A stretch of DNA of 64,000 bases from Mycolicibacterium moriokaense (lineage in GTDB: Bacteria; Actinomycetota; Actinomycetes; Mycobacteriales; Mycobacteriaceae), in contig NZ_AP022560.1 of NCBI RefSeq assembly GCF_010726085.1, positions 806,001-870,000 on the forward strand, read 5' to 3'. Shown here piece after piece: positions 8,393-19,572 of this stretch. The notes under the pieces were generated by a model. That model was not told the DNA's origin. It saw nothing but the letters and a program-made list of their open reading frames with translations, and ran no database searches. The translations under genes were made by a program, and so were the position numbers. Each line of letters begins with the position of its first letter. The stretch's first letter is position 1.

Positions 8393-11300
8393 TCATGGCA
8401 GGGCCCTGATCGGGCCGTTGCGGCTCCAGCCGAAGACGCGGATCGTGCCCTGCTGGATCTTGGCGTCAGGCGCCTGCGACGCCGGCACCACCCGGTCGTA
8501 GCGTTCGATCGAACCCCAGTCGCGATACCAGTCGTCACGCAGGTAGCTCGGCACAGCCGTGGTGCGCAGCAGTGCCTGGATGAACAGGAACGGGCCGCCG
8601 TCCTGAGCGGACTGCCACATGTTCGACGACGAGACGATCTGCTTGAAGTTCGGCTGGATGCGGTACTCCGGCAACTCGGCGACGCCCAGGTGTTCCGAGA
8701 ACGGGCGCTGGCATGGGAAATTCGCGGCCGTCGCAATGTCCAACATCACCGGCGTCTGCGACCCCAGCAGCTGTTGCGCGGTCTCCAGCACTGGCACACG
8801 CGGCGGGGTGAACGCGAACCACTGATCGGTGGACAGGTTCGGATCGTCGGCGACGATGCGCGCGACGTTGGCCTCCGGCGGCGCCCACGCCAGCGGGAAA
8901 CGCAGGTTGCGCCAAGCCTTCTGCGGGAAGATGTCGATGGGCTGCACCTCGTTGAGCGCCTCGAAGCTCCCGTCGGGCCGGTGCACACCCCACTGCAGTT
9001 TCAGCGACTGCCCGTAGTTGAACGAGCCGTCCTCCTCGTAGTACCAGATGGCGCCCGCGGCGGCGACCGTCACCAACGGCCGGTCGGGTGTCCGGGGCGG
9101 CAGCTGGTACCACGCCGAAGTGACCTTGGCCGCAACGGTGTTCTCGTCGTAGCTGCCCATCACCGGAGTGCGGGCGGGGTCGAGACCGAACGGCAGGAAG
9201 ACGTTGGAGCCGTTGACGCCGACGGGTCCGTAGCCGCCGCCGGTGCCGGCGGCGTAGCCGATGCCGACGTTGGGTTCGTTGGGGGAGCCGTCGGAGTTCA
9301 CCAGGCCGGGGTTGGCGGTGACGGGCTCGGCGGGTTCCAGCGTGTCGCTGACGCCGTTGGGGGTGAACCCGATCGGGTCCTCCCCGCCGAGCGGACCGTA
9401 CTCGCCGAAGCGCTGACCCGGAACCGGTTGCAACATACCGGCATTGGTGTCCGGTTCGACGAGGACATCGTCGGCCATCGCGCAACTGGTCGAGGACAGG
9501 CCCGACGTCAGTGCGGCGACGTTGGCCTTGGCGGTGGTGTACACGGGATAGCGCTGCACCGCGCCCTTGGCCATCGAGCCGACCTCGAGCACGACCATGA
9601 TGACGGCGACCACCAGCAGCGGCGTCGACGCCAGCGCCCGGTTGCGGCGAGTGTCGGCGACCTCGGTGTGGCCGGCGTAGTCCATGCGGAAGTGGAGCCA
9701 GCCGGCGAGCAGACCCGTCAGGATCGCCAGCACCAGGAAGATGGTCAGCACCGGGAATCCGGCAATCACCGGCTGCTTGTCGAACCAAGGCACCCCGTAG
9801 TTGCCGACGTAGAACCAGCCGTTGATACCCGATGTCGCCCAGGCCAATACGAACAGCAGCGCCGTGACGTACAGCGCGAGATTGCGTCGGCTGTGCAGTC
9901 CGACCCGGGCGAACGCGAACGCGGTGACGGCGCCCAGGGCCCCGGCCAGCGCGGCGAAGGCGCCGAACTGCACGGCCCACTTCGTCGGCGTGAACGTCAG
10001 CAGCATCAAGCCGATCGCGGTGGTACCGATCAGCCGCCACACCGGGCCGCGTGCCATGCCGGGGACCACGCTGCGGCGCAGCAGGACGGTCAGCATGCCG
10101 AACAGGCACAGCAGCAGTACGAGCACCGCGAAGCGACGCGTCAGCGACGAGTCGACGCTGTCCTCGACGGTGAGGAAGTAGTAGCGCAGGAAGTCCTGGT
10201 ACCACGCGATCGTCGGGCCGACGACGTACTTGATGCGGGCCGACTCGGCGACCGTGGCCAGGGTCTGGTCGCGGAACACCACCACGAAGATCAGTGCGCC
10301 CGCCGAGAGCAGGGTGGCCAGCGGGGCGATGACGCCGTCGCGACGGCTGCGGATGATCCGCGCCACCGCGCGCGCACCGACCACCAGCGGCGCGACGGCG
10401 ATCAGGCCCTGTGGCGCCAGCGTCACCGAGAACACCGCCACCACGATGGCGAGCGCGTACGGCAGCAGGCGTCGGGTGCCGATCGCGTATTCGACGAGCG
10501 CCCACACAGCGATGACGCCGAACGCGATCAGCGGCTCGGGGCGTAGGCCGTTGTTGAACGGCAGCCAGGCCGCCAGGAACACCGCCCCCGCCGTCCAGAC
10601 AGCCACCCGGTTCTGCGAAAGTCGCCGGCCCAGCCGGGGCAGCACAAGACGGCTGACGATCAGCCAGGCGCCGATTGCGGCCAGGGTCGCGGGTATGCGC
10701 ATCCATACGCTGGCGGTGCTGACCGACGCAAGCTGCGCGAGCACCGACTGATACCAGTCGAACGGGGCCTCGCTGGCGCCGAAGTAGCGGTAGTAGTTCG
10801 CGGTGTAGCCGGCCTCGGAGGAGACCCTGGCGATGGTGAGGTTGTAGCCGTCGTCCGACGACAGGGCGCCGATCAGGTGCCATAGCAGCAGCGTCCCGAC
10901 GACGCCGATATCGGCCAGCCACGTCGCGAAGCCGACCCGCCAGCATCGTCGCCAGGCATGGGCGACGCGGCGGGAGCCCGCGCGGTCCAGCACGGCCATG
11001 GCCACCATCGAGGCGATCACGGCGGCGACGCCGAGCACCATCACGGCGAGCTTGAGAGGTGTCGGTGAGGTGATGAACCGGGTGTCGATGTCGATGCGGC
11101 CCGACAGACCCTCCTGTGCCGCCACCTTGAGCTCGGTGAACACCCCGGCCACCTGGGGCTTTTTCTCAGCGGGCAGCGTGCCCGCGGCGCCGGGGATGCC
11201 GATGAAGTCGGCACCGACCTCGCCGGGATTGGCCCAGAGGTGCAGGGTGCTGCAGGCCCCGGACTCCACTGCCGGTCGAGGCGCGACGGCGGCGACGGTG

Positions 11301-11671
11301 TCGCGTACGGCCACCACCACGAGGTCCTCGGTGGCGCGGACGAACATGCCGTTGCGACTGGCGTCGATCCCGGCAGGCGGCACGGTCGACACGACCAGCC
11401 CACCGTCGTCGGGCAGGGTGGCGACGGCCTGGCAGGGGATCGAGAAGTCGAGGGCCAGCGGGGCTCCGGACACCAGCGGCGCCGTGATGTCGGTGATCAG
11501 ACCGTCCGGGGAGGACGTCTGCGGCCACAGGATGGTGGCGGTGGTCTGGTTGACGGGCAGCAGCGGAACCAGGCCGCACAGCAGCAGCCCCGCGATTCCT
11601 GCGACGACGGCGATCAGCCGGGCGAACCGATGGGTCCGCTCATCCCGGCCGTCTTCAGGGTCGCGTGGCAC
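8393..11671 (-). CDS. embA: arabinosyltransferase A
   Basis: 1092 aa, almost the length of M. tuberculosis EmbA (1094 aa). Works with EmbB in forming the terminal hexa-arabinoside of arabinogalactan. Diagnostic stretches are [44 protein letters not shown] and the EmbA-specific C-terminus [12 protein letters not shown]. The GTG at 11671 (encoded [15 protein letters not shown]) aligns with the known EmbA N-terminus. The frame stays open far upstream without coding character. Its own promoter and a hairpin separate it from embC; its stop is linked to embB by an ATGA overlap or a short gap. Confidence 0.97.
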   Translation of the reverse strand: MPRDPEDGRDERTHRFARLIAVVAGIAGLLLCGLVPLLPVNQTTATILWPQTSSPDGLITDITAPLVSGAPLALDFSIPCQAVATLPDDGGLVVSTVPPAGIDASRNGMFVRATEDLVVVAVRDTVAAVAPRPAVESGACSTLHLWANPGEVGADFIGIPGAAGTLPAEKKPQVAGVFTELKVAAQEGLSGRIDIDTRFITSPTPLKLAVMVLGVAAVIASMVAMAVLDRAGSRRVAHAWRRCWRVGFATWLADIGVVGTLLLWHLIGALSSDDGYNLTIARVSSEAGYTANYYRYFGASEAPFDWYQSVLAQLASVSTASVWMRIPATLAAIGAWLIVSRLVLPRLGRRLSQNRVAVWTAGAVFLAAWLPFNNGLRPEPLIAFGVIAVWALVEYAIGTRRLLPYALAIVVAVFSVTLAPQGLIAVAPLVVGARAVARIIRSRRDGVIAPLATLLSAGALIFVVVFRDQTLATVAESARIKYVVGPTIAWYQDFLRYYFLTVEDSVDSSLTRRFAVLVLLLCLFGMLTVLLRRSVVPGMARGPVWRLIGTTAIGLMLLTFTPTKWAVQFGAFAALAGALGAVTAFAFARVGLHSRRNLALYVTALLFVLAWATSGINGWFYVGNYGVPWFDKQPVIAGFPVLTIFLVLAILTGLLAGWLHFRMDYAGHTEVADTRRNRALASTPLLVVAVIMVVLEVGSMAKGAVQRYPVYTTAKANVAALTSGLSSTSCAMADDVLVEPDTNAGMLQPVPGQRFGEYGPLGGEDPIGFTPNGVSDTLEPAEPVTANPGLVNSDGSPNEPNVGIGYAAGTGGGYGPVGVNGSNVFLPFGLDPARTPVMGSYDENTVAAKVTSAWYQLPPRTPDRPLVTVAAAGAIWYYEEDGSFNYGQSLKLQWGVHRPDGSFEALNEVQPIDIFPQKAWRNLRFPLAWAPPEANVARIVADDPNLSTDQWFAFTPPRVPVLETAQQLLGSQTPVMLDIATAANFPCQRPFSEHLGVAELPEYRIQPNFKQIVSSSNMWQSAQDGGPFLFIQALLRTTAVPSYLRDDWYRDWGSIERYDRVVPASQAPDAKIQQGTIRVFGWSRNGPIRALP

Positions 11672-11679
11672 GAGGCTCG

Positions 11680-11685
11680 ATGGTA
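11680..11685 (-). promoter_or_regulatory. embA leaderless promoter, -10 box TACCAT
   Basis: On the minus strand TACCAT occupies -14 to -9 relative to the embA GTG, fitting TANNNT with an 8-base gap. Cytosines lie at -8, -11, -12 and -16. From memory these are the positions mutated in ethambutol-resistant M. tuberculosis embA promoters; C-12T would give TACTAT. Confidence 0.7.
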
Positions 11686-11760
11686 TGCGACCCAAGTGCC
11701 CGCGCTGACGATGCGGGGCCGAGCAAAGCCGATGTGTGACCAGGGCCAGGCGATTCCGCC

Positions 11761-11813
11761 GTTGTAACCGCATGGTGCGAGCCGGGTCGTATTTCCGCCA
11801 TGTGGTTACACCC
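11761..11813. repeat. 53-bp hairpin repeat, copy 1 (embC-embA spacer)
   Basis: Begins GTTGTAACCGCATGG and ends CCATGTGGTTACACCC. The arms form a stem of about 13 pairs with one mismatch. It starts 4 bases past the embC stop codon. A second copy with matching ends and a different loop lies at 61604-61656. It may act as a terminator or RNA-processing hairpin between embC and embA. Confidence 0.75.
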
Positions 11814-11817
11814 GGCG

Positions 11818-14800
11818 TCAGGACAGCCGCAACGGCGCCGGGCTCCACAGCCCGCTTCGCGTCGCCTTCCCCAGCTCGAGCCGGGCCGGTTCCGCATTCG
11901 GGTACCACGGCGTGAGCCGCTGCAGCGCACCCCAGTCGCGGAACCAGTCGTTCTTCAGATAACTCGGCACCGTGGTGGCCCGCACCAGCAGTTCGGTGAT
12001 CCCCAGCGGCCCGCCGCCCAGGTAGTCCATCACGGGCGAATTGGCCTCGGCCCCGAACCGGTCGGGCAGGATCCGCCACTTGGGCACCTCGGTAACGCCG
12101 TACTGGTGGGCGAACGGCCGCTGGCACGGGAAGGCCAGCCCGACGAGCCAGTCCAGCAACACCGGATCCTGGGTCCCCACGACGTCCTGCAGTGTCTGCA
12201 GCTGCGGGATGCGCGGCGGGGTGAGCGCGATCCAGTGCTGCGGGTTGAGGTCGTCGTCGGTGGCGACCAGCCGCACCTGGGTGGCGTCCTCTGGAATGGC
12301 GGCCATCGGTGCGCGCAGGTTGCGCCACGCGGGCACCGCGCCGACGTCGGCGAACCCGACACCGCCGCCCGATTCGTCCGCCGCGGCCTGTTCGTCGGTG
12401 GCCCACTCCAGCGTGACCTCACCCGGGTCGAAGCGCCCGGCGGCGGCGACCACGAGCAGCGGCCCCACCTCATCACGGGGCGGCAGCCGGTACCAGGCCG
12501 AGCGCAGCATCGCCGGCTGTTGGGTGCCGCCGCGCCAGCTGCCCATCACCGGAGTGGTCGCGGGGTCGAGGCCGTAGGGCAGGCGGGCCCGTGAACCGTT
12601 GACACCGGCTGCGGCGGTGGTGCCGCCCTCGGTGCCCGCCTCGCCCGCGGTGTCCTCCGTTTCCGGCGTGTCGGCGAAGTTGGTGGCGGTGCCTGGCCCG
12701 CCCATCACCTCGTCGGCCGAGATGTCGGACGGAATTCCGTTGGGCCCGAAGCCCTCTGCCGTCCCCGCACCGAGCGCGTCGGCCAGCGGCACGTCGACGG
12801 GCTTCAGCATGCCGGCGTTGGGATCCTGCTCGACGAGCACGTCCTCGGCCATGCCGCAGGTCTTGCCTGCCACCGCATAGAGGTTGGACCGGCCGACACT
12901 CCACGCGGGGTACTGGTCGATCATCGCCAGGGTCAGTGACAGCACCTCGAAGACGACGAGCGCCCACGTCGCAATCGCCAACGGCGCGCGGATGATTCGC
13001 TGGAACCGGGTCGGCGGCCCCGGCGGTGACTCGTCGCGGCCGGAGAAGTGGAACCACGCCGCGAGCAGCAGCGCGAGGACCGACAGTCCGAGCAAGATCG
13101 TCGTGAAGCCGAACTTCCACTCGGGGAACTGGTTGCTCCACGGCACCCCGAAGTTGGAGACGTACCACCACCCGTTGACGGTCGCGAACGACAGCGCCGT
13201 CACGAACAGCACCGCCGCGGCGAACACCGCACGGTTACGGCGCGAACGCATTGCGGCCGCGGTGACCGCGACCGCCGCAAGTGCGCCCAGCGATCCGGCC
13301 AGTCCGGCGAACACCCCGAAGTGGTGGGTCCACTTGGTCGGGGTGAACATCAGCGCAAGGAACGAGATGACCGTGATGCCGATGATGCGACGGCTCGGTC
13401 CCAGCGCGGTGCCCGGAATCCGGTACTTGCGCAACGACATCGCCACCGACACCGCGAGCGTGAGCAGCAACGTGAGCACCGCGAAGCGACGGGCGACAGA
13501 ACCGTCCGGGCTGGTGGTGAACAGCCGCTCGTAGCGGATGTGCTCGTCGAACCAGCTCAGGCTCGGCCCGACCGCCGACTTGAACGTGTTGGCCTGTAGT
13601 TCGCCGAGCAACGTCTGGTCGCGGAAGATCAGGATGATCGTCACCGTGCAGGCGGCCAGAATCGGCGCGAGCAGAGCCAGGTAGCCGAACCGCGAAGTAT
13701 GCGCGGCCACAATGGTTTTCAGGGGTCCGACGGCGACCAGCAGGGCGCCGACGGCGGCGATACCCGTAGGACCGGAGAACAGCGTCAGCGCGCCGATGAT
13801 GATGGCGATCGCCACCGGCAGCAGCCGGCTGGTGGCCACGCCGCGCTCCACCGAGCACCAGGTGAGCAGGATGCCCAGCGCGATGATGGGTTCGGGACGC
13901 AAGCCGTTGTTCAGCGGTAGCCAGAACGCCAGGAACAACCCGGCCGCCGTCCACGCCGCGGCCTGACTGGTCTTCACGGCGTGCCCCAGCCGCGGGATCA
14001 CCTCGCGGCTGATCAGCCACCAGCACGCCAGCGCCATCACCAGCGTGGGCAGCCGCATCCAGACGCTGTTGGTGCTCACGTGCGCCCACAGGGCCAGCAG
14101 GTCGTAGTACCACCCGAACGGCGCCTCAGGGGTGCCGAACCAGCGGTAGTAGTTCGCCATGTATCCGGCGTGTTCGGACACCCGCGCCATGGTCAGGATG
14201 TAGCCGTCGTCGGCGGTGTTGGCGCCGACGAAGTGCCACCACACCAGCACCGCGGTGACCACCCCGTCGAGCGGTCGTAGCGACCACCAGCGTGGCGGTA
14301 GGAAGCGTTTGACCTTCCTGCCGTCGGCGGTGTCCAACACGTGCAGCGCGCCGAGGGCGATGACCGTCATCGCGACGCCGATGATCATCGCCAGCAGCTT
14401 GAGCAGCGTCGGCGAGCTGCTGTAGCGGGTGTCCAGGGTCGCGGAGAACTGCAGGCCCGGCGGTGCCCGACCGGACAGATCGGTGAAGACGCCGACGATC
14501 TGGGGCCGGAAGTCGTAGCCGCCGCGCTCACCGCGCAGGGGTTCGCCGGCATCGTCCGAGTCGGGCGGCTGGACCAGCCCGACGAATTCGCCGGTCACCT
14601 TGTCCGCGTGCGCGGTGAACTCGAGCCGCTGGCAGTCCGGGCTGAGCACCTTGTCCAGCGGCGCGCTGACCACCGGGGTGTTGCGGACGATGACCAGCAG
14701 GTCGTTGTTCACCCGCTCGATCAGCAGGCCGCGGTCGATCGCCTTGGGCGCCTGCTTTGGCACCGTCGACAACAACACGGTGCGGGCGCGGTTCTCCGGC

Positions 14801-15042
14801 CCGACCAGGCCCGCCGCGACGCCGCACGGGATGCTGATCGTCAGGTCGGTGGCCACGTATCCGATCAGCGGGGCGTCGACGCTCTGCAGGACGCCGTTCT
14901 GGGGCCAGTTCAGCTGTGCGGTGGTCTGCGTGACGGGCAGCAGGGGGGTGGCGATGGCGAGGGCCGCACCGACCAGACCGGCGACGATGGCGACGAGGCG
15001 CGCCTTCCGGTGGTTCATCCTCCTTGCCCCGTCTGCGGCCAC
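11818..15042 (-). CDS. embC: arabinosyltransferase C
   Basis: 1074 aa; extends the arabinan of lipoarabinomannan from decaprenylphosphoryl-arabinose. Matches to EmbC include [18 protein letters not shown], the catalytic region [40 protein letters not shown] and the end [11 protein letters not shown]. The GTG at 15042 has AGGA 9 bases upstream. An ATG at 15018 (MNHRKARL) has AAGGAGG directly touching it, which is too close, though that start is possible. It lies 11 bases after aftA in the same operon. It keeps the Ile-Leu pair that EmbB has changed. Confidence 0.97.
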   Translation of the reverse strand: MAADGARRMNHRKARLVAIVAGLVGAALAIATPLLPVTQTTAQLNWPQNGVLQSVDAPLIGYVATDLTISIPCGVAAGLVGPENRARTVLLSTVPKQAPKAIDRGLLIERVNNDLLVIVRNTPVVSAPLDKVLSPDCQRLEFTAHADKVTGEFVGLVQPPDSDDAGEPLRGERGGYDFRPQIVGVFTDLSGRAPPGLQFSATLDTRYSSSPTLLKLLAMIIGVAMTVIALGALHVLDTADGRKVKRFLPPRWWSLRPLDGVVTAVLVWWHFVGANTADDGYILTMARVSEHAGYMANYYRWFGTPEAPFGWYYDLLALWAHVSTNSVWMRLPTLVMALACWWLISREVIPRLGHAVKTSQAAAWTAAGLFLAFWLPLNNGLRPEPIIALGILLTWCSVERGVATSRLLPVAIAIIIGALTLFSGPTGIAAVGALLVAVGPLKTIVAAHTSRFGYLALLAPILAACTVTIILIFRDQTLLGELQANTFKSAVGPSLSWFDEHIRYERLFTTSPDGSVARRFAVLTLLLTLAVSVAMSLRKYRIPGTALGPSRRIIGITVISFLALMFTPTKWTHHFGVFAGLAGSLGALAAVAVTAAAMRSRRNRAVFAAAVLFVTALSFATVNGWWYVSNFGVPWSNQFPEWKFGFTTILLGLSVLALLLAAWFHFSGRDESPPGPPTRFQRIIRAPLAIATWALVVFEVLSLTLAMIDQYPAWSVGRSNLYAVAGKTCGMAEDVLVEQDPNAGMLKPVDVPLADALGAGTAEGFGPNGIPSDISADEVMGGPGTATNFADTPETEDTAGEAGTEGGTTAAAGVNGSRARLPYGLDPATTPVMGSWRGGTQQPAMLRSAWYRLPPRDEVGPLLVVAAAGRFDPGEVTLEWATDEQAAADESGGGVGFADVGAVPAWRNLRAPMAAIPEDATQVRLVATDDDLNPQHWIALTPPRIPQLQTLQDVVGTQDPVLLDWLVGLAFPCQRPFAHQYGVTEVPKWRILPDRFGAEANSPVMDYLGGGPLGITELLVRATTVPSYLKNDWFRDWGALQRLTPWYPNAEPARLELGKATRSGLWSPAPLRLS

Positions 15043-15053
15043 GGGGCTTGATC

Positions 15054-16910
15054 CTAGTTGGGGACGCGGATGGCCAGCACGAACGGCCCGATGTCGGACA
15101 CCTCGAAGCGGGGATCGTCGAACAGCGCCTCATCGAGGGCGACGTGGTAGCGCCGCACGTTGGGCTGGTTGGGGTAGACGTCGGAGGCCAGCCGCAAGGT
15201 GTACGTGTCGTCGGCGCCGCGGCGCATCAGAAAGACGTTCGGCGGCTTCCACGGCAGCGCGTCGAGCTGCTCGATGAACTGGTCGGCGTCGGTCAGCGTC
15301 GCCCAGCCCTCGATGGTCTCCGCGCGCTTCTCGAACTGTGCGAGCGGGTTGGCGTAGTGCGACGTCAACCCCTGGAACCCGTAATAGGGGTAGTACGACA
15401 GGAAGCTGTAGTCCGCGGTGAGGACGACGGTCTCGTTGCGCGGCAGCCCCGTCACCTCCTGAATCCTTGCGTCGATTTCGCGGTAGTAGCGCTCGGCGCC
15501 TGGCGGGCGGCGGTCGGCCCGCTGGCCGTAGCCGTCGGTGTCGGTGTAGGCGACGACGATGTCGGACCGCAGCACGTCCGGGATGTCCTGGCTGAACGTC
15601 AGCGCGCCGATGGCGCCCAGCGTCGCGGCGGCGGCGATGACGCGCCTGCCGGTCTCCGGCCGATACCGCGCCGCGATCGCCAGCGTCGTCTCGATGAAGC
15701 CGAAGGCACCCGCGGCGGCCAGCAGCACCGTCAACGTCGGTTGCAGCCGGAACGACAACAGGGTGGTCCCGGCGAGGGTGGTCAGCATTGACAGCAGCGA
15801 CCACGCGTAGACGGCGAGGACGGCGATGGTCAACGCGGCCGCGCGCGTCGAGCTGCGGGCACGCCACACCAGCCACAGTGCGCCGAGCATGCAGAGCGCA
15901 CCAAGCAGCGTGGGGTGCAGCATCGGGAACTCGAGCTCCGCACCGGCCGACGGTAGATAGTGTTGCGCCGTCCCGGAATCGGCGGGCTCGCCCTTGATCG
16001 CGGCCAGCAGCCACGGCCCGAGACCGACCAACCACATCGCCCCCGAGATCGCCGCGATGACAAGCAGTCGCAGCAGCGGCCCAGCAGAGCGGCGTGCAAT
16101 GCACACCAGCAGCGCCATGATCGTGAGCGTGAACGCGGCGTAGGCCAGCAGCAGCGTGTAGAACAGCGCCGCGACTCCGAGGAACAGCCCCGTCCCGATG
16201 ACGGCCGCCCAGCCCCCGTTACGGGCGCCGCCGCGCAGCCCCGACCAGGCCAGCACGAAGACGGGTGGCAGCAGCACGGTGATGACGGCGGCGTACGGTT
16301 CGGCGGGGGAGTACGCCAGGGTGGCCGCGGCGGTCGCCGTCGTCACCACCAATGCGGACTCGAAGCGAATCATCGCGGCCCACAACACGAATGCCAGCGC
16401 GACGGCGACCGTGATCGAGATGATCGCCCACGGCTTGAACATCTCCCACGCGGGCGTCCCGCTCAGCGCCGCCATCCGGCCGCCGATCCAGAACCAGCCC
16501 GGCGGGTAGAACGGCGGCAGACCGTAATAGGTCATGTCGTGCAGTGCGGGGCTGTCGGCGAGCCGGGTGAGGTACTCGGTGCGGAACTGCTGGTCGACCG
16601 AGATGCCGAACAGGTACAGCTTCGTCGCGCCGAGTGGCATCGCCAGTGTGACCACCGAGAACGCCGACAGGAACAGCAGCGCCCCGAGCCGCGCCAGCAC
16701 GCGCCGTCCCCGTCGCCAGACCAGACCACTCGCGAGCAGCCCTGCCAGACAGCCGAATTGGCCGACCGTGGTCAGCGCATGGAGTTGGTTCGACGAGTTA
16801 TACGCCGGCCACTCGACCCGTGCGATCGCGACAAGGGACACCGCCGTCACGGTCACCGCAATGATGACCGCCACCGCCATCTGACCGAGGACGGCCGGTG
16901 CCCTACCCAT
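15054..16910 (-). CDS. aftA: arabinofuranosyltransferase AftA
   Basis: 618-aa GT-C membrane enzyme that puts the first arabinofuranose residues onto the galactan chain. Family-specific stretches are [56 protein letters not shown] and the soluble end [15 protein letters not shown]. The ATG at 16910 follows the dprE2 stop by 2 bases, implying translational coupling. M. tuberculosis AftA has 643 residues, the difference being mostly a shorter N-terminal tail here. About a dozen membrane helices precede the C-terminal domain. Confidence 0.96.
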   Translation of the reverse strand: MGRAPAVLGQMAVAVIIAVTVTAVSLVAIARVEWPAYNSSNQLHALTTVGQFGCLAGLLASGLVWRRGRRVLARLGALLFLSAFSVVTLAMPLGATKLYLFGISVDQQFRTEYLTRLADSPALHDMTYYGLPPFYPPGWFWIGGRMAALSGTPAWEMFKPWAIISITVAVALAFVLWAAMIRFESALVVTTATAAATLAYSPAEPYAAVITVLLPPVFVLAWSGLRGGARNGGWAAVIGTGLFLGVAALFYTLLLAYAAFTLTIMALLVCIARRSAGPLLRLLVIAAISGAMWLVGLGPWLLAAIKGEPADSGTAQHYLPSAGAELEFPMLHPTLLGALCMLGALWLVWRARSSTRAAALTIAVLAVYAWSLLSMLTTLAGTTLLSFRLQPTLTVLLAAAGAFGFIETTLAIAARYRPETGRRVIAAAATLGAIGALTFSQDIPDVLRSDIVVAYTDTDGYGQRADRRPPGAERYYREIDARIQEVTGLPRNETVVLTADYSFLSYYPYYGFQGLTSHYANPLAQFEKRAETIEGWATLTDADQFIEQLDALPWKPPNVFLMRRGADDTYTLRLASDVYPNQPNVRRYHVALDEALFDDPRFEVSDIGPFVLAIRVPN

Positions 16911-16912
16911 GA

Positions 16913-17695
16913 CTAGATGGGGAGCTTGCGCATCAGGGCGCGCGGAATGTGCCGGATCACCATCATCACGTAGCGAAACGCTCCCGGCGCCCATACCAGG
17001 TCCTTGCCCTTCGCCGACGCGGCGACCGCCAGTTCGGCGACGTCTTCCTTGTCGACCGTGAACGGTGCCTCTTTGGCGCCGGTCGCCTTCCAATAGGCGA
17101 TCGTCGTGCCGGTGCGCACCTGTCCGGGCCTGATCACCAGCACGCGAACACCGAACTCGCGCAAGGCTTCTCCGAGTCCCAGATAGAAGCCGTCCAGTCC
17201 GGCCTTAGTCGAGCCGTACACGAAGTTCGACCGCCGCACGCGCTCGCCTGCGGCCGAGCTCATCGCGATGATCCGGCCGAAGCCCTGTGCGCGCATCTTC
17301 TCGCCGAGCAGGACGCCGACGGAAACCGCTGCGGTGTAGTTGATCTGGGCGATCTGTACGGCCTTGCGCTGGTTCTGCCACAGTTCCTCGGCGTCGCCGA
17401 GCAACCCGAACGCAACGATCGCCACGTCGACATCGCCGCCTGCGAAGGCCTTCTCGATGACGGCGGGATGGCTGGCGGTGTCGACGCCGTCGAAGTCGAT
17501 CCACTCAACGGACTTGGCTCCGGCCGCCTCCATCTGCGCGATCGCGTCGTCCTTCTTGGGGTGCCCGGGGAGGTCGGCCAGGATGACCTTCGCCCGCGCG
17601 TTGCGCAGGAAGCGCTCGCAGATCGCGAGCCCGATCTCCGAGGTTCCGCCGAGCAGCAGAATGGTCTGCGGGTTACCAGTGGCATCAAGAACCAT
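16913..17695 (-). CDS. dprE2: decaprenylphosphoryl-2-keto-ribose reductase
   Basis: 260-aa short-chain dehydrogenase that, with DprE1, epimerises decaprenylphosphoryl-ribose to the arabinose donor used by AftA and the Emb proteins. Cofactor motif LLGGTSEIG is near residue 14 and the catalytic YGSTK follows [18 protein letters not shown]. The start ATG directly abuts the dprE1 TAA. The C-terminal [22 protein letters not shown] is hydrophobic and basic, probably a membrane-associating helix. Confidence 0.96.
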   Translation of the reverse strand: MVLDATGNPQTILLLGGTSEIGLAICERFLRNARAKVILADLPGHPKKDDAIAQMEAAGAKSVEWIDFDGVDTASHPAVIEKAFAGGDVDVAIVAFGLLGDAEELWQNQRKAVQIAQINYTAAVSVGVLLGEKMRAQGFGRIIAMSSAAGERVRRSNFVYGSTKAGLDGFYLGLGEALREFGVRVLVIRPGQVRTGTTIAYWKATGAKEAPFTVDKEDVAELAVAASAKGKDLVWAPGAFRYVMMVIRHIPRALMRKLPI

Positions 17696-19096
17696 TTACA
17701 GGAGCTCCAAGCGTCGGGCCATATCGGATGCGAACACGCCGTTGGGATCGGCCTTGCGGCGCAATGCGATCCACTCGTCGATCCGGGGGTACATCTTGTG
17801 GAAGCGCTCCGCGCTGACACGGGAGTCCTTCGCGGTGTAGACCCGGCCGCCGAACTGCATGACGCGGTCGTCGAGTTCGTTGAGGAACTCGTTGACCCCG
17901 GGTTTGTTGGGGAAGTCCATAGCGACGTTCCAGCCGGCCATCGGGAAGCTCAGCGGTGCCCGGTTGCCGGGACCGAAGAGTTTGAACACGTTCAGTGCGG
18001 AATAGTGTCCGCGGGTCTGGATCCACCGGATGATGGCCTTGAACTCGTCGAGCGCATCGGGTGGCACCAGGAACTGATGCTGCGCGAAACCCGCTGGGCC
18101 GTAGGCGTTGTTCCAGCCGCTGACCAGGTCGAGCATGTGGTAGAACTGCGACAGATTCAGGATCTTGTCGCTGTAGGTCCCACCGAGTCGGTAGTACACC
18201 TCGCCGATCGCCATGAACGACAGCTTGTTCATCGCGCTCACCGGGAAGATGTTGGGCACCGTGAGTAGTTGCGGCGCATCGAATTTCAGCGGGTTCTTGG
18301 CGAGCTTGGGCGGCAGCTGGTCCAGCGTAGCGAGGCTGCCGCGGCTCACCGCGGCGCGGCCGAGCTTCGGCGGCGGGCTGATGAGGTCGAACCATGCGCT
18401 GGAGTAGGTGTAGCGGTCTTCGCTGCCGTCGAGGTGCACCGCGATCGTCTCGTCGAGATCCTTGGTGGCAACGCCGTCGGCGATGAAGTAGGCGGTCTCG
18501 GTCCGGGTCATCGCGATGCTGGCGCGCAGCACTATGCCGGTCAGCCCGTTGCCACCGACGGTCGCCCAGAACAGTTCGCTTTCGGGCCCGTCCGGCGTCA
18601 GGGTGTGCACCTCGCCGTCGGCCATCAGTAGGTCCATCGACACGACGTGGTTGCCGAAGCTGCCGGCGCTGTGGTGGTTCTTGCCATGGATGTCGGACGC
18701 GATCGCCCCGCCGACGGTGACCTGACGGGTGCCCGGCAGCACCGGAACCCACAAGCCGAACGGGAGTGCGGCCTTCATCAGCTGATCGAGGCTGACCCCG
18801 GCGTCGACGTCGGCCACCGCGGTTTCGGCGCTGATCGAATGGATGCGGTTCAGTGCGGTCATGTCGATGACCAGACCGCCACCGTTGCAGGCCTGGTCGC
18901 CGTAGGAGCGGCCGAGACCCCGCGCGAGGATGCCGCGGCGCAGGAAGGCAGGGCTCGACGAGCCGGGGTCGTTGGCTTCGCGGACGGCCTTGGCGATCAG
19001 CTCGACGTCCGGGGTGGACAGCACCTGCGCGACGGACGGTGCGGTGCGCCCGAACCCCGTCAGGGCACGTGAGGTCGTCGGCAGGTTGTCGAACAT
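17696..19096 (-). CDS. dprE1: decaprenylphosphoryl-ribose 2'-oxidase
   Basis: 466-aa FAD enzyme of the vanillyl-alcohol-oxidase fold that oxidises decaprenylphosphoryl-ribose; target of benzothiazinones. FAD-binding segments are [17 protein letters not shown] and [19 protein letters not shown]; the C-terminus [12 protein letters not shown] is the family signature. Residue 392, equivalent to the drug-reactive Cys387 of M. tuberculosis, is Ala (codon GCT at 17921-17923, in GWNVAMDFP). A leaderless-type -10 box precedes the ATG, so this gene heads the dprE1-dprE2-aftA-embC transcript. Confidence 0.97.
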   Translation of the reverse strand: MFDNLPTTSRALTGFGRTAPSVAQVLSTPDVELIAKAVREANDPGSSSPAFLRRGILARGLGRSYGDQACNGGGLVIDMTALNRIHSISAETAVADVDAGVSLDQLMKAALPFGLWVPVLPGTRQVTVGGAIASDIHGKNHHSAGSFGNHVVSMDLLMADGEVHTLTPDGPESELFWATVGGNGLTGIVLRASIAMTRTETAYFIADGVATKDLDETIAVHLDGSEDRYTYSSAWFDLISPPPKLGRAAVSRGSLATLDQLPPKLAKNPLKFDAPQLLTVPNIFPVSAMNKLSFMAIGEVYYRLGGTYSDKILNLSQFYHMLDLVSGWNNAYGPAGFAQHQFLVPPDALDEFKAIIRWIQTRGHYSALNVFKLFGPGNRAPLSFPMAGWNVAMDFPNKPGVNEFLNELDDRVMQFGGRVYTAKDSRVSAERFHKMYPRIDEWIALRRKADPNGVFASDMARRLELL

Positions 19097-19103
19097 CGTG
19101 ACG

Positions 19104-19109
19104 AGGGTA
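19104..19109 (-). promoter_or_regulatory. putative leaderless -10 box (TACCCT) for dprE1
   Basis: Minus-strand TACCCT lies 7 bases before the dprE1 ATG at 19096. It fits TANNNT and would make the dprE1-aftA-embC transcript leaderless, independent of the gene upstream. Confidence 0.5.
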
Positions 19110-19152
19110 CCGTGCGCCGGTCACGGTCCTGCTCAGCCGAAATATCGGTCCG

Positions 19153-19548
19153 TTAGCGCAACCGGAAGATGACGGCGCGCTGCACGACGAAGTTGATGAC
19201 GGTCGCCGTGCCCTGCGCGATGACGAACGCGACCGGAACGCGCCACGGCTTCTCGTCCAACGCCATGTAGAAGAGGTAGTTGATGCCGACCTGCACGGAG
19301 TAGGTGACCGCATACAGCACGCAGACCGCGATGAAGCGGGCCTTGCTCGGTGGGGCCTGGAACGTCCAGCGCCGGTTGATCAGGTAGGCGGTAGTGGTTC
19401 CGGCGATGAAACTGATCGTCTTCGCGACGTTGACGTGCAGGCCGACGGCCAGCAGGGCGATGTAGAGCCCGAAGTCGACGATCGCCGAGAGACCGCCGGT
19501 GACGATGAACCGCCAGATCTGAGTCGTCAGACTCAAGTTCGGGGACAT
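19153..19548 (-). CDS. GtrA-family membrane protein (Rv3789-like)
   Basis: 131 aa with four predicted helices. Opening WRFIVTGGLSAIVDFGLYIAL and middle AGTTTAYLINRRWTF are the GtrA signature. The M. tuberculosis neighbour of dprE1, Rv3789, has the same ending IAQGTATVINFVVQRAVIF. Rv3789 has been proposed to flip decaprenylphosphoryl-arabinose or to help recruit AftA; this is not settled. The ATG at 19548 is taken; an in-frame GTG at 19563 would add five residues, and neither has a clear Shine-Dalgarno site. Confidence 0.88.
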   Translation of the reverse strand: MSPNLSLTTQIWRFIVTGGLSAIVDFGLYIALLAVGLHVNVAKTISFIAGTTTAYLINRRWTFQAPPSKARFIAVCVLYAVTYSVQVGINYLFYMALDEKPWRVPVAFVIAQGTATVINFVVQRAVIFRLR

Positions 19549-19572
19549 CGGGGGCTCGGCCACCCGGGCAGC

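Noticed and set aside
11672..12406. Upstream extension of the embA frame by about 245 codons
   Set aside because: The extension overlaps embC and is Arg-rich without family similarity; EmbA homology starts at the GTG at 11671, which has a promoter in front.
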